A stretch of DNA of 22,462 bases from an uncultured Eubacteriales bacterium (GCA_958352815.1 CATWQA010000036.1:1-22462); one strand, 5' to 3'. Positions 1 to 6,942 are shown, counted from the stretch's first letter. A program made the numbers and translations. The notes: generated from the sequence alone by a model not told the origin.

Positions 1-76
1 TTCCGCCATGCCAAGCCGCGGCGGCAATGTCGCCAAAGCCTTTATCAAAATTATAAGGTGACGGAATTACATATAC

Positions 77-162
77 AGGGGTTTGGGGCAGAGCCCCAAT
101 CGGTTTCCCCGAAGGGGAAAACCGACACCGCCCGGGTCTGGCGGGCGGAACCGGGCTAGGCA
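77..162 (-). repeat. Interspersed repeat family B, copy 1
   Basis: This GC-rich block contains two hairpins. One is GGTTTCCCC/GGGGAAAACC around GAAG; the other is GGGGC/GCCCC around AGA. It is followed by a CCCGGGTCTGGCGGGCGGAACC tract with its own symmetry. The reverse complement is almost identical to 9933-10020, and part of it recurs at 19678-19733. It lies just past the stop codon of the flippase gene, where it could also act as a transcript-end hairpin, but I see no U-tract. Confidence 0.8.
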
Positions 163-169
163 ATAAATA

Positions 170-1933
170 TTACTTTATAAGTTTAAACCTTTCAAGAACC
201 TCTGCAATCCTCTCGCCCTTGGGCAGATTGAGTACGTCCTCGCGCTTTACCGCATGAACCACGAAAATCATTAGAGTGTATACAACCACGCAAATCATAA
301 TTTCAACCAGAGTCATAACTCTTGACGATGGCAAAGCCACTGCCATAGCGTATCCTGCCGCGCCCATTACCAAGGCGGCAATCAGAGGCTTTACAACTGT
401 GTCAACAAAGCTGAACCTCATATCTGAAATCTTAATAATCTCCACTGTGTTTATAACAGCGATTATAAAATAACATATGAAAGTGCCTACAGGGGCTCCG
501 TCAATTCCCAAAATCGGTATTGCGAAATAGTTAAATATAACCTTTGCGGCTCCGCCTACAAGCATATTTATAACAGGGTAGTACATCTTGCCGTAGGACT
601 GGAGTATAGCATTTGTAACCTGCACCACAGACACGGGGATTATTGCAATAGAGAGTATGCTCAAAACTGTTTTGGCGTTATCCGTGTTAAACAGCAGATT
701 TAAAACTCCGCTTGACAGCACCGACATTCCGATTGCGCAGGGCATACCAAAAAGCAGTGCCAATCTGATTGCGCTTTCTGTAATGCTTTTTGCCTGGATT
801 TTATTATTCTTTGCAATTGCAGCTGAAATTGCGGGGACTATACTTGTTCCCAGAGCAACCACCAAGGTTAGAGGCAGATTAAACATAGTCAGAGCCTTGC
901 CCGTATACATTCCGTAGAGAGACGTGGCTTTCTGCACGTTTATCTCAGCCGCGCTCCAACCCTCTTCCGCTACCTTTTGAGCAAACTCCGTGCCCTGTTC
1001 AAACATGAAGGCATACTTATCAAAAACCGACGGGTTTACAACCAGCCTGCGGCTTATTGTAGTCATATCTATGAGAGTTGTTAAGCTGGAAACGGACGCG
1101 CCGATTGTTATGGGAATTGCGATTAAAACCAATTCCTTAAGTATAGTCTTTCTGGGTCTCAGCTTCTCTGCGGCGGCAGTCATAGGCGCAGACTTTGCCG
1201 CATATTTTTTCGCGCTGACCGCAAAGAAAATATAAATGCAAATCAATAGCGCAGCCGATAAAAATGTTCCGGTTGTCACGCCGAACAATGCGCCTGCTGA
1301 AGCATAAACCTTTCTTATATGAGTTGACTGGGCAACCCTTGAGGATATGTCAATCAGTTTTTCGGCAGCGGGATTTACCGCCATGCCCATAAACAAGCCT
1401 GCAAGGAGCAGACCTATGACCATTTTGCCCGTTGACTCTATTACCTCGGAAAACGCCGTCGGATACATATTCTGTCTGCCCTGGAAATATCCCCTCATTG
1501 AGGACGCCAGAGACACGAAAAATATTGCGGGAGAAATTGCCTTAATGCCCAGCTCCGCATCCGGCATACCTACCGCACCCGCAAGCTGCCCCGCAAATGT
1601 AAACAGAACAATGCTGCCCACTGCGCCGATTATGAACAGCAGCGAGAACGCAGTCTGGAATACCCGCTTTGCGTCCTGCTCGTCATTTCTGGCTATGCTC
1701 TCCGCCACCATTTTTGATATGGCAACGGGGAAGCCGGCTGTCGCCACTATAAACATAAAGGTATAAATCTGGTAGCCGCCGTTAAACAAGCCCATTCCGT
1801 CGTCACCTATAAGGTTGGTCATGGGTATCTTGAAGAACGCGCCTATCAGCTTAACCAGCAGGCTGGCTATTCCCAGCACCAGAGCGCCTTTAAAAAAGCT
1901 GTTGCCGGATTTCTTCTTTGCTTGATTTTCCAA
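170..1933 (-). CDS. SpoVB/MurJ-type polysaccharide (lipid II-like) flippase
   Basis: This 587-residue polytopic membrane protein is of the MATE/MOP exporter superfamily, SpoVB/YtgP/MurJ branch. Members move lipid-linked cell-wall or polysaccharide precursors across the membrane. The N-terminus carries the family start (GALVLGIASLLVKLIGAFFKIPMTNLIG, residues 17-43), then repeated hydrophobic helices consistent with about 14 membrane spans. The length exceeds the usual ~520-540. The extra appears as polar inserts at about residues 186-210 and 297-338. The start is TTG at 1933, chosen because AAGGAG lies 8 nt upstream and no better start is near. A promoter is seen at 1980-2008. The gene stands alone: a repeat follows its stop and its upstream neighbour is another repeat cluster. 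Whether it serves vegetative peptidoglycan (MurJ role) or spore cortex (SpoVB role) cannot be told from sequence. Confidence 0.88.
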   Translation of the reverse strand: MENQAKKKSGNSFFKGALVLGIASLLVKLIGAFFKIPMTNLIGDDGMGLFNGGYQIYTFMFIVATAGFPVAISKMVAESIARNDEQDAKRVFQTAFSLLFIIGAVGSIVLFTFAGQLAGAVGMPDAELGIKAISPAIFFVSLASSMRGYFQGRQNMYPTAFSEVIESTGKMVIGLLLAGLFMGMAVNPAAEKLIDISSRVAQSTHIRKVYASAGALFGVTTGTFLSAALLICIYIFFAVSAKKYAAKSAPMTAAAEKLRPRKTILKELVLIAIPITIGASVSSLTTLIDMTTISRRLVVNPSVFDKYAFMFEQGTEFAQKVAEEGWSAAEINVQKATSLYGMYTGKALTMFNLPLTLVVALGTSIVPAISAAIAKNNKIQAKSITESAIRLALLFGMPCAIGMSVLSSGVLNLLFNTDNAKTVLSILSIAIIPVSVVQVTNAILQSYGKMYYPVINMLVGGAAKVIFNYFAIPILGIDGAPVGTFICYFIIAVINTVEIIKISDMRFSFVDTVVKPLIAALVMGAAGYAMAVALPSSRVMTLVEIMICVVVYTLMIFVVHAVKREDVLNLPKGERIAEVLERFKLIK

Positions 1934-1979
1934 ATATGTTCACTCCTTATTTTATCTAAAGCGTTAAACATTTATCTAT

Positions 1980-2008
1980 ATTATATTATATGGATTTTAA
2001 AAATACAA
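1980..2008 (-). promoter_or_regulatory. SigA-type promoter for the flippase gene
   Basis: On the minus strand TTGTAT (2003-2008) is separated by 17 nt from TATAAT (1980-1985). A second, overlapping TATAAT lies at 1985-1990 but has wrong spacing. This predicts a short leader of about 40 nt before the TTG start. Confidence 0.55.
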
Positions 2009-2178
2009 CCGTATTACTATATCTAAATCTTAAATTTTATCTAAAATTATTGTTAAAATTTTATAACTTAATAATTCCCGTAGGGGCAAAGTGAACTTTG
2101 CACATTTCGTAGTATTTGTAAACATTCAATATGATTTTACCGCCTTTGTAAAAGGCGGACAGCAGCAGGGCAGGTGGT

Positions 2179-2256
2179 CTGTGCCCCAACTTCTTTGAAG
2201 TTGGACGGCTCACAGTATTCAAATTGACACAAAGTAGGTAATGTCAATAATATTCC
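2179..2256 (-). repeat. Interspersed repeat family A, copy 1
   Basis: The unit is about 80 bp. Its core, read on the minus strand, is TTATTGACATT, then TACTTTGTG, then AAT, then TGAGCCG, then a hairpin CCAACTTC-AAA-GAAGTTGG, ending CACAG. The same unit appears at 4593-4671, 13391-13470, 19581-19659 and 21751-21830, with a truncated piece at 12247-12275. Confidence 0.75.
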
Positions 2257-2348
2257 TTAGTTTTTGACACAAGACCGCCCGTGAGGCGCACAGGCATGGG
2301 TATGCAATTATCCCATATAATTTTTATCCTCACACTAGCGAGCCTTTC

Positions 2349-2392
2349 GCCCGCCCCGTTGCGCTCGCCGCCTCCGCCCCGAGCGCAGGGGC
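2349..2392. repeat. Family C hairpin, GC-rich variant
   Basis: GCCCCGTTGCGCTCG pairs with CCGAGCGCA-GGGGC across an 11-nt GC-rich loop. It has the same architecture as the 50-bp exact repeats at 10077-10126 and 15511-15560, but with GCC/GGC in place of the T-containing stem. It is the intact counterpart of the hairpin that is interrupted at 4555-4700 and 19546-19677. Confidence 0.6.
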
Positions 2393-2408
2393 TGGTAATA
2401 TATTTCAT

Positions 2409-2951
2409 TTATTCAATTCGGGAAAACACAGCACGGGATATATTATATGAAGCAACAGCTACTAAAGCCGCCAATACAATTCCGCCCAATATATCCGTTG
2501 GGAAGTGAACATAGAGATACATTCTTGAAAAGGCTATAAGGGCGCTCAAAACAAGAACAAAAATTCCTATCCGTCTGTGTCGGCACAGCAGAATTATAAA
2601 TGCCGCCGCAAAGGCTGAATATGTATGCCCCGAGGGGAATGAAAAATCCTTTGGCATTTTTATCAGCAATTCCACATTCGAATTCATAAAGCAAGGTCTG
2701 GGTCTTGCAATCAATGGCTTTAATATCAGATTTCCCAAAACAAGGCACAGAATCATTCCTATTAATATAGCCGCGCCACACTTTCTGTACTTTTTAAAAG
2801 ACATAAAGACAATCCCTAAAATTACCCATACAATCCCGCCGTTACCTACAGCGGTAATTATGGGCATAACAAAATCAAGAAAGACGCACCTTATATTATT
2901 TTGTATAAAATCAAGAAATGCAAAATCCATACTTGTTATTGTTGAAAACAC
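2409..2951 (-). CDS. PAP2-family membrane phosphatase
   Basis: This membrane-bound phosphatidic-acid-phosphatase type 2 family protein likely dephosphorylates undecaprenyl pyrophosphate or a related lipid phosphate at the outer face of the membrane. The three catalytic motifs are all present: K-x6-RP (KPLIARPRP), PSGH (FPSGHTYSA) and SR-x5-H-x3-D (SRMYLYVHFPTD), interleaved with about five hydrophobic helices. I start it at the GTG at 2951 because GGAG lies 8 nt upstream. A GTG at 2960 is in frame but overlaps that GGAG, and an ATG at 2930 lacks a ribosome binding site. It gives about 180 residues, normal for BcrC/PgpB-like members. It lies downstream of tRNA-Tyr, whose terminator separates the two, and no clear promoter of its own is visible. 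The exact substrate is not decided by sequence. Confidence 0.88.
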   Translation of the reverse strand: MFSTITSMDFAFLDFIQNNIRCVFLDFVMPIITAVGNGGIVWVILGIVFMSFKKYRKCGAAILIGMILCLVLGNLILKPLIARPRPCFMNSNVELLIKMPKDFSFPSGHTYSAFAAAFIILLCRHRRIGIFVLVLSALIAFSRMYLYVHFPTDILGGIVLAALVAVASYNISRAVFSRIE

Positions 2952-2975
2952 CGTATTCACTCCGTATCGGAAATA

Positions 2976-3009
2976 AAATAAAAATCCGAGCCCCTAAGAG
3001 GCTCGGATC
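2976..3009 (-). terminator. Rho-independent terminator of tRNA-Tyr
   Basis: On the minus strand ATCCGAGCC pairs with GGCTCGGAT around a 7-nt loop and runs into TTTTTATTTTATTT directly after the tRNA CCA end. Confidence 0.85.
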
Positions 3010-3094
3010 TGGTGGAGGGAGATGGATTCGAACCATCGAAGCGAGACGCAACAGATTTACAGTCTGCCCCCTTTGGCCACTCGGGAACCCCTCC
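3010..3094 (-). tRNA. tRNA-Tyr (GUA)
   Basis: The 85-nt gene folds with acceptor GGAGGGG/TCCCTCC, discriminator A and encoded CCA. The anticodon arm CAGACT-GTA-AATCTG gives anticodon GUA. A long class II variable arm follows, then T-arm GATGG-TTCGAAT-CCATC. It has its own consensus promoter and terminator. Open frames across it are artefacts of the tRNA sequence. Confidence 0.97.
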
Positions 3095-3132
3095 GTTTAA
3101 GTCTTTAACGCTTTTGCGCCAACGACTTTACT

Positions 3133-3161
3133 ATATTAACACATTTTGCGACGGTTGTCAA
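3133..3161 (-). promoter_or_regulatory. Consensus promoter of tRNA-Tyr
   Basis: On the minus strand TTGACA (3156-3161), a 17-nt spacer and TAATAT (3133-3138) are followed by the tRNA about 38 nt downstream. Confidence 0.85.
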
Positions 3162-3175
3162 TAGTTTTTTTGAAA

Positions 3176-3952
3176 TTATTTTATTTTTTGTGCCACAAAA
3201 AATAATCTGGGCATTTTTAATATAATATTCCCATCCGCCTGCCTGTTATACATCTGTTTTATTCGGCTTAGTATATCACTTTCAAATTCAGCCCTTTCAT
3301 TGTCGGATAAAGCTTCAAGGTACGGTCTTAAGCCGCTGCCCTTATACCATTCTATAATATCCCCGAAATCACTAACCTTATGATAATAAACCGTTTCCCA
3401 TAATTCAAAGTTATCTGTCAAGCCGCTTAGAATATCATAATATTCTTCCGGCAAAAGGTTATGAAAATTCTTTATACCGCCCAATTTGTCTCTCCACTTA
3501 TCTTGGGTAAGAACCTTTCCCAGCATTTCATAAAAGGGAGCCTTTTGTATAACAGGGATTTGCACGGCAAGAGCGCCGCCCGCAGCAAGCTTATCCATGA
3601 GAGCCTTTAAAAGCAGCTCCTGATTTGGTATCCAATGAATACATGCGTTTGAATATATAATATCAAATTTTTCTTCAATACGCTCAAGTTCATTCGGAAC
3701 CGAGCATTTTAAAAATTTTAAATTCGAATACGCTGCCTCCGCTCGCATGAGCATATCTTCAGAACTGTCAATCCCCACTATTTTCGATTTTGGAAAGTTT
3801 TTATAAAGTTCCACAGTGCTGTTGCCCGGTCCGCAGCCCACGTCTAAAATATTCCTCGGATTTAGCACGGGAATATTTCTGATTAGGTCAACAGAGGGAC
3901 GGGTACGCTGCCCTTCAAACTTTAAATATTGCTTTGAATTCCAGTCTCCCAT
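3176..3952 (-). CDS. tam: Trans-aconitate 2-methyltransferase-like SAM methyltransferase
   Basis: The 258-residue class I SAM-dependent methyltransferase resembles Tam, which methylates trans-aconitate, a toxic by-product of the TCA cycle. The N-terminus (MGDWNSKQYLKFEGQRTRPS) has the family pattern DWN-x3-YL-x-F-x3-R-x-RP. Motif I is DVGCGPGNS at residues 37-45, followed by GIDSS at about 65 and the region SNACIHWIPN. The C-terminal part keeps YYDILS, VYYHKV, SGLRPYL and MPRLFFVA, which are typical of Tam rather than of a generic methyltransferase. The length matches Tam (~252). Start ATG at 3952 follows AGGAG by 7 nt. Its 3' end abuts the tRNA-Tyr promoter, so read-through into the tRNA is possible. 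Substrate identity is inferred from the family. Confidence 0.85.
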   Translation of the reverse strand: MGDWNSKQYLKFEGQRTRPSVDLIRNIPVLNPRNILDVGCGPGNSTVELYKNFPKSKIVGIDSSEDMLMRAEAAYSNLKFLKCSVPNELERIEEKFDIIYSNACIHWIPNQELLLKALMDKLAAGGALAVQIPVIQKAPFYEMLGKVLTQDKWRDKLGGIKNFHNLLPEEYYDILSGLTDNFELWETVYYHKVSDFGDIIEWYKGSGLRPYLEALSDNERAEFESDILSRIKQMYNRQADGNIILKMPRLFFVAQKIK

Positions 3953-4065
3953 AACTTAACTCCTTTACTTTTAAAATATTTTTCAGATTATAACATATTT
4001 TCTTCCTCAATTCAACAATAAATCAAAGCATTTGCCATGAAATGACAAATATTTCGAAAATGTTA

Positions 4066-4094
4066 TTTACAATCATTAAAAAACATGTTATAAT
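4066..4094 (+). promoter_or_regulatory. Promoter of the AbrB-like gene
   Basis: TTTACA (4066-4071) and TATAAT (4089-4094) are spaced by 17 nt. The predicted leader of about 95 nt is longer than needed and AT-rich. Confidence 0.7.
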
Positions 4095-4195
4095 AAGTCG
4101 ATAATAAAATTTACTTGAACAAAATGCGATATTTATTTATGTACGGGCATAATAGAAATATATGCTGATTTTGTTGAACAGAAAGGAATGTTACC

Positions 4196-4462
4196 ATGGC
4201 TAAGAACAGTTGTAACAGTTTGACCACTGAAAGAAAGATTGAAATAAACGGACGGGTGACCCTGCCCAAAAAGATTTGTGAAAAGATGAATTTAAGCGTT
4301 GGCGATATGGTTAGTATTTCATATAATTCTGATGATGATTGCATTATTATTCTGGGTGTTAGCCCTGCCTGTGCACTTTGCGGCAGCCATGAAAATTTAA
4401 AAGAGGTTGAAAACGGCAAACACATATGCGCCTCCTGCTCTGAAAAAATTAAAGGTATGTAA
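4196..4462 (+). CDS. AbrB/SpoVT-like transcriptional regulator with C-terminal zinc ribbon
   Basis: The 88-residue protein has two parts. Residues about 12-53 (ERKIEINGRVTLPKKICEKM, then LSVGDMVSI) are a swapped-hairpin AbrB DNA-binding fold: a basic strand, the G-R-V-T-LP turn, a short helix and the GD turn. Residues 59-81 hold CALC and CASC, two CxxC knuckles that would bind one zinc ion. The pairing of an AbrB domain with a small zinc ribbon is known among clostridial transition-state-like regulators. AbrB family proteins bind AT-rich DNA as dimers or tetramers. Start ATG at 4196 follows AAAGGAA. It is monocistronic between its own promoter and terminator, divergent from the methyltransferase. 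Its targets are unknown. Confidence 0.85.
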   Translation: MAKNSCNSLTTERKIEINGRVTLPKKICEKMNLSVGDMVSISYNSDDDCIIILGVSPACALCGSHENLKEVENGKHICASCSEKIKGM

Positions 4463-4463
4463 G

Positions 4464-4496
4464 AATTTTCCGCGGTGCTCCCGCGGGAATTTTTTA
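4464..4496 (+). terminator. Terminator of the AbrB-like gene
   Basis: CCGCGG (4470-4475) pairs with CCGCGG (4481-4486), extended by AATTTT/GAATT, and is followed by TTTTTTATT. Confidence 0.85.
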
Positions 4497-4554
4497 TTGT
4501 AAAAATTTTTTAAATTATAATCCCTGTTACTTTATATTCTTACACCGGTTTGTC

Positions 4555-4700
4555 TGTCGCCCGCCCCGTTGCTCTCTGTCGGCAACAACTTAGGAACGTT
4601 ATTGACATTGCATACTTTGTGCAAATCGGAATAATATGAGCCGACCCACTTCAAAGAAGTGGGGTCACAGCACTCTCCTCCCCAAGCGCCGGGGCGGGCA
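4555..4700 (+). repeat. Family C hairpin interrupted by a 103-bp repeat unit
   Basis: The outer parts GCCCGCCCCGTTGC (about 4556-4572) and CCCAAGCGCCGGGGCGGGC (about 4681-4699) are the two arms of a family C hairpin. Between them, 4569-4671 matches 19557-19659 at 102 of 103 positions. The inner unit ends with a family A copy (4593-4671) whose hairpin is GACCCACTTC-AAA-GAAGTGGGGTC. Insertion of one repeat into another is the simplest reading. Confidence 0.75.
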
Positions 4701-4932
4701 CGCTTTTATTAAAATAGACAATTATATATATTTTTTTAACCGCCCCTACGAATTTGAGAGTTACACATATACCAATCTATTTTCCCTGATAAAAATCTTT
4801 GCATTTATTCGTGGCGTCCGGGAAGCCGCCCCCTACAACGTGAATTTTTACATATATCTTTATTATATTACACAGATAAAAGTGTTGACATGTTCAGCGG
4901 ACGCAGCCGTGATCCTACGACAAACTTATATG
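4701..4932. other. Gene-free mosaic of family D/A fragments
   Basis: I see no gene. Two family D-like ends are present: CCGCCCCTACGAATTTGAGAG at about 4741 and GCCGCCCCCTACAACGTG at about 4833. Near 4892-4920 is a degenerate GACGCAGCCGTGATCC resembling the GGCGCAGCTGTGACCC beside family A copies. The stretch is AT-rich and looks like eroded repeats. Confidence 0.55.
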
Positions 4933-4933
4933 C

Positions 4934-4966
4934 AAAAACTCCCGCGGAACCACCGCGGGAGTTTTC
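4934..4966 (-). terminator. Terminator after rplL
   Basis: ACTCCCGCGG pairs with CCGCGGGAGT around a 5-nt loop. T-runs on both sides mean it could work in both directions. It ends the ribosomal protein operon. Confidence 0.88.
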
Positions 4967-4981
4967 TTACAGCATACGTAA

Positions 4982-5353
4982 TTATTTGAGTTCAACCTGA
5001 GCTCCAACTTCTTCGAGCTTTGTCTTGATCTCTTCAGCCTCTTCCTTAGAAGCGCCTTCCTTAACGGGCTTGGGAGCGCCGTCAACCAGTGCCTTTGCGT
5101 CAGCCAGACCCAGACCTGTGATCTCACGAACAACCTTGATAACCTTAATCTTCTGTGAACCTGCGCCTGCCAGAATTACGTCGAACTCTGTCTGCTCAGC
5201 AGCTGCAGCGCCGCCGTCAGCAGCACCGCCTGCCACCATAACGGGAGCAGCTGCGCTTACGCCGAATTCTTCTTCCAGAGCCTTTACCAGGTCGTTTACT
5301 TCCATAAGTGTAAGTTCTTTGATTTCATCAAGAATTTTTGTTATATCAGCCAT
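4982..5353 (-). CDS. rplL: Large ribosomal subunit protein L7/L12
   Basis: This 123-residue stalk protein recruits translational GTPases to the ribosome. The N-terminal dimerisation helix region (ADITKILDEIKELTLMEVNDLVKALEEEFGV) is followed by an Ala/Gly hinge (about 34-54) and the globular C-terminal domain with KIKVIKVVREITGLGLADAK and LVDGAPKPVKEG. Length is standard. Start ATG at 5353 has GGAGG 8 nt upstream. It lies 65 nt after rplJ and shares its transcript. Unusually for bacteria, rpoB does not follow; a terminator and repeats do. Confidence 0.98.
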   Translation of the reverse strand: MADITKILDEIKELTLMEVNDLVKALEEEFGVSAAAPVMVAGGAADGGAAAAEQTEFDVILAGAGSQKIKVIKVVREITGLGLADAKALVDGAPKPVKEGASKEEAEEIKTKLEEVGAQVELK

Positions 5354-5418
5354 TTTAATATCCTCCTATAAATTTTATAGCTTAATTTTAAACAAATTTA
5401 TTCCCCTAAAGGGTATAA

Positions 5419-5997
5419 TTACTCAGCAGCGGGAGCTTCCTCTGCGGGAGCAGCCTCTTCCGCGGGAGCTGCGGCTTCCTCAGCCTGAGCAGCCTTACCG
5501 GGTGTTGCCTCTTCATCAACAATAGCCTGCAGAGTACGAGCCAGCTTGCTGATAGGCGACTGCAATGAACCGAGCATTTTTGAGATGAGAACTTCCTTTG
5601 AGGGGATTGAAGCGTACTGCTTAACCTCGTCAATAGAAATAATCTCGCCTTCTACAAATCCGCCCTTGATTTCAAGCAGGTCATTCTCCTTTGCAAAGTC
5701 ACACAGAACCTTTGCAGGTGAAATAACGTCGTCAGAGCTTGTTGCAAGAGCTGTGGGACCTGTGAGAATTTCATCAAGACCCTCAAGACCTGCCTCCTTT
5801 GCGGCAAAGTGAATAATACTGTTCTTTATAACTGTATATTCAACTCCTGCCTCACGGAGCTTGTTACGAAGCTGAGTATCCTGATCAACCGTAAGACCTC
5901 TGTAATCTGTCAGAACACCTGCCTGAGCGCCCTTAAGTCTTTCGGCAAGCTTTGCAACCATGGCCTTTTTGCTTTCCAATATTTTTTCACTTGGCAT
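5419..5997 (-). CDS. rplJ: Large ribosomal subunit protein L10
   Basis: L10 forms the base of the L7/L12 stalk and represses its own mRNA. The 192-residue protein has the usual N-terminal rRNA-binding domain (MPSEKILESKKAMVAKLAERLKGA, TDYRGLTVDQDTQLR, EYTVIKNSI) and the helix that carries L12 dimers (about 140-168). After that comes an added tail of about 22 residues made almost only of Ala, Glu and Pro, longer than the ~165-175 residues common for this protein. Start ATG at 5997 is fixed by GGAGG 7 nt upstream; a longer in-frame reading would run through the leader hairpin. The upstream leader and attenuator control it. Confidence 0.97.
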   Translation of the reverse strand: MPSEKILESKKAMVAKLAERLKGAQAGVLTDYRGLTVDQDTQLRNKLREAGVEYTVIKNSIIHFAAKEAGLEGLDEILTGPTALATSSDDVISPAKVLCDFAKENDLLEIKGGFVEGEIISIDEVKQYASIPSKEVLISKMLGSLQSPISKLARTLQAIVDEEATPGKAAQAEEAAAPAEEAAPAEEAPAAE

Positions 5998-6013
5998 GTT
6001 ATATCCTCCTTCC

Positions 6014-6044
6014 GTAAAAAATCCCTCGCAGAGCAGCGAGGGAT
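6014..6044 (-). terminator. Attenuator hairpin in the rplJ leader
   Basis: On the minus strand ATCCCTCGC pairs with GCGAGGGAT (6021-6044) and runs into TTTTTTA. It sits between the L10 leader and the rplJ ribosome binding site, so transcription can end before the gene. Confidence 0.88.
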
Positions 6045-6130
6045 ATAGTGTTTCACTTTTCAAGCAAAATGGTTATATCTTCCTCGGCAGGATTTACGGC
6101 TTGCCACCTGCTGTCTGCGGAAATATTAAG
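6045..6130 (-). ncRNA. Ribosomal protein L10 leader
   Basis: The minus strand reads CAGACAGCAGGTGGC, then AAGCCGTAAA, then TCCTGCCGAGG, which is the conserved core of the L10(L12)4 binding leader found before rplJ in Bacillota. The two GCAGG/CCTGC segments pair. Family knowledge: excess L10-L12 complex binds here and favours the downstream terminator at 6014-6044. Boundaries are approximate. Confidence 0.85.
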
Positions 6131-6161
6131 AAATTTTACAAATTATTGTCAACAGCTAAGC

Positions 6162-6190
6162 ATTATATCACAATACTTAGCCTTTGTCAA
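6162..6190 (-). promoter_or_regulatory. Perfect consensus promoter for rplJ-rplL
   Basis: TTGACA (6185-6190), a 17-nt spacer and TATAAT (6162-6167) lie on the minus strand directly after the rplA stop. A 10-bp inverted repeat, GCTAAGTATT/AATGCTTAGC, spans the spacer and -10. A second TTGACA/TAATAT pair (6147-6152 and 6123-6128, 18-nt spacing) lies downstream, but it would start transcription near the leader's 5' edge. Confidence 0.85.
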
Positions 6191-6197
6191 GACTAAA

Positions 6198-6893
6198 TTA
6201 GTTTTCAAGTCTGTTAGCCGCAATCTTGATACCGGGGCCCATTGTTGAAGCAACGGTAACCGATCTCAAATAGGTACCCTTAGCGGCAGCAGGCTTAGCC
6301 TTTACAATAGCGTTAATAAGAACGTTAAAATTCTCAGCCAGCTTTTCGGGGCCGAAAGAAGCCTTTCCTATGGGACAATGGATAATGTTAGCCTTGTCCA
6401 GTCTGTACTCAATCTTACCTGCCTTTGCCTCCTCAACAGCCTTGGCAACGTCAGGTGTTACAGTACCTGCCTTAGGGTTAGGCATAAGTCCCTTAGGACC
6501 CAGAACCCTACCTATTCTACCGACAACGCCCATCATGTCGGGGCTTGCGATAACAACATCAAAATCGAACCAGTTCTCTGTCTGGATCTTCTGCGCCATA
6601 TCCTCAGCGCCTACATAGTCAGCGCCGGCAGCCTTTGCGGCCTCCGCCTTATCGTCACGGGCAAATACCAGAACCTTTACGTTCTTACCTGTGCCGTTAG
6701 GAAGTACAACAGCGCCTCTAACCTGCTGATCAGCATGTCTTGAGTCAACGCCCAGCTTAACGTGAAGCTCAACAGTCTCGTCAAACTTTGCCGTAGCAGT
6801 TTTGCAAACAAGCGCAAGAGCTTCCTGAGAGTCGTAGAGCTTACTCTTTTCAACAAGCTTTGCGGCTTCCTGATACTTTTTGCCTTTCTTCAT
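6198..6893 (-). CDS. rplA: Large ribosomal subunit protein L1
   Basis: The 231-residue L1 protein binds the mobile L1 stalk of 23S rRNA and, as free protein, its own mRNA. Typical segments are visible: MKKGKKYQEAAKLVEKSKLY at the N-terminus, VELHVKLGVDSRHADQQVRG with the first RNA-binding stretch, GRVLGPKGLMPNPKAGTVT (about 129-147) and GTYLRSVTVASTMGPGIKI at the end. The length is standard. Start ATG at 6893 has GGAGG 7 nt upstream. It follows rplK by 78 nt, and that gap holds an L1-binding mimic (6908-6942). Confidence 0.98.
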   Translation of the reverse strand: MKKGKKYQEAAKLVEKSKLYDSQEALALVCKTATAKFDETVELHVKLGVDSRHADQQVRGAVVLPNGTGKNVKVLVFARDDKAEAAKAAGADYVGAEDMAQKIQTENWFDFDVVIASPDMMGVVGRIGRVLGPKGLMPNPKAGTVTPDVAKAVEEAKAGKIEYRLDKANIIHCPIGKASFGPEKLAENFNVLINAIVKAKPAAAKGTYLRSVTVASTMGPGIKIAANRLEN

Positions 6894-6907
6894 AATTATC
6901 CTCCTTT

Positions 6908-6942
6908 GTGGTTATGCAGAATTTCCGTGAAATTCCTCCCAC
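6908..6942 (-). promoter_or_regulatory. L1-binding mRNA site before rplA (23S mimic)
   Basis: The minus strand reads GTGG-GAG, a GAATTT/AAATTC stem with loop CACGG, then TGCATAA-CCAC. The outer GTGG/CCAC pair with an asymmetric internal loop (GAG against seven nucleotides) matches the 23S L1-stalk helix, which has GUGGGAGG and AUACCAC. It sits just ahead of the rplA ribosome binding site. Confidence 0.65.

Larger units (their letters stand above)
2076..2408. other. Gene-free interval made of repeats
   Basis: I see no credible gene here. The interval starts with a CCGTAGGGGC half-terminus of family D (about 2079), then a small hairpin around ACCGCCTTT/AAAGGCGG (2139-2158), a family A unit (2179-2256), a GACCGC-CGTGAGGCGC-CAGGC block that recurs at about 19931-19955, and a family C hairpin (2349-2392). 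The open frames on the plus strand here are repeat-derived. Confidence 0.7.

Noticed and set aside
2281..2508. 75-residue open frame over the family C hairpin and the end of the PAP2 gene
   Set aside because: It is proline-rich from GC-rich repeats, antisense to a clear gene, with no start signal.
2918..3100. Open frame on the plus strand across tRNA-Tyr
   Set aside because: It is the reverse-strand translation of the tRNA and its terminator, a common false gene.
4636..4989. 117-residue open frame in the repeat mosaic after the AbrB gene
   Set aside because: It has no ribosome binding site, is made from family A, C and D fragments, and overlaps the rplL terminator and rplL end.
5025..5525. 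Long plus-strand open frame opposite rplL and rplJ
   Set aside because: Shadow of the Ala-rich rplL/rplJ coding strand; Ser/Arg-rich composition comes from the antisense of GCN/GAN codons.
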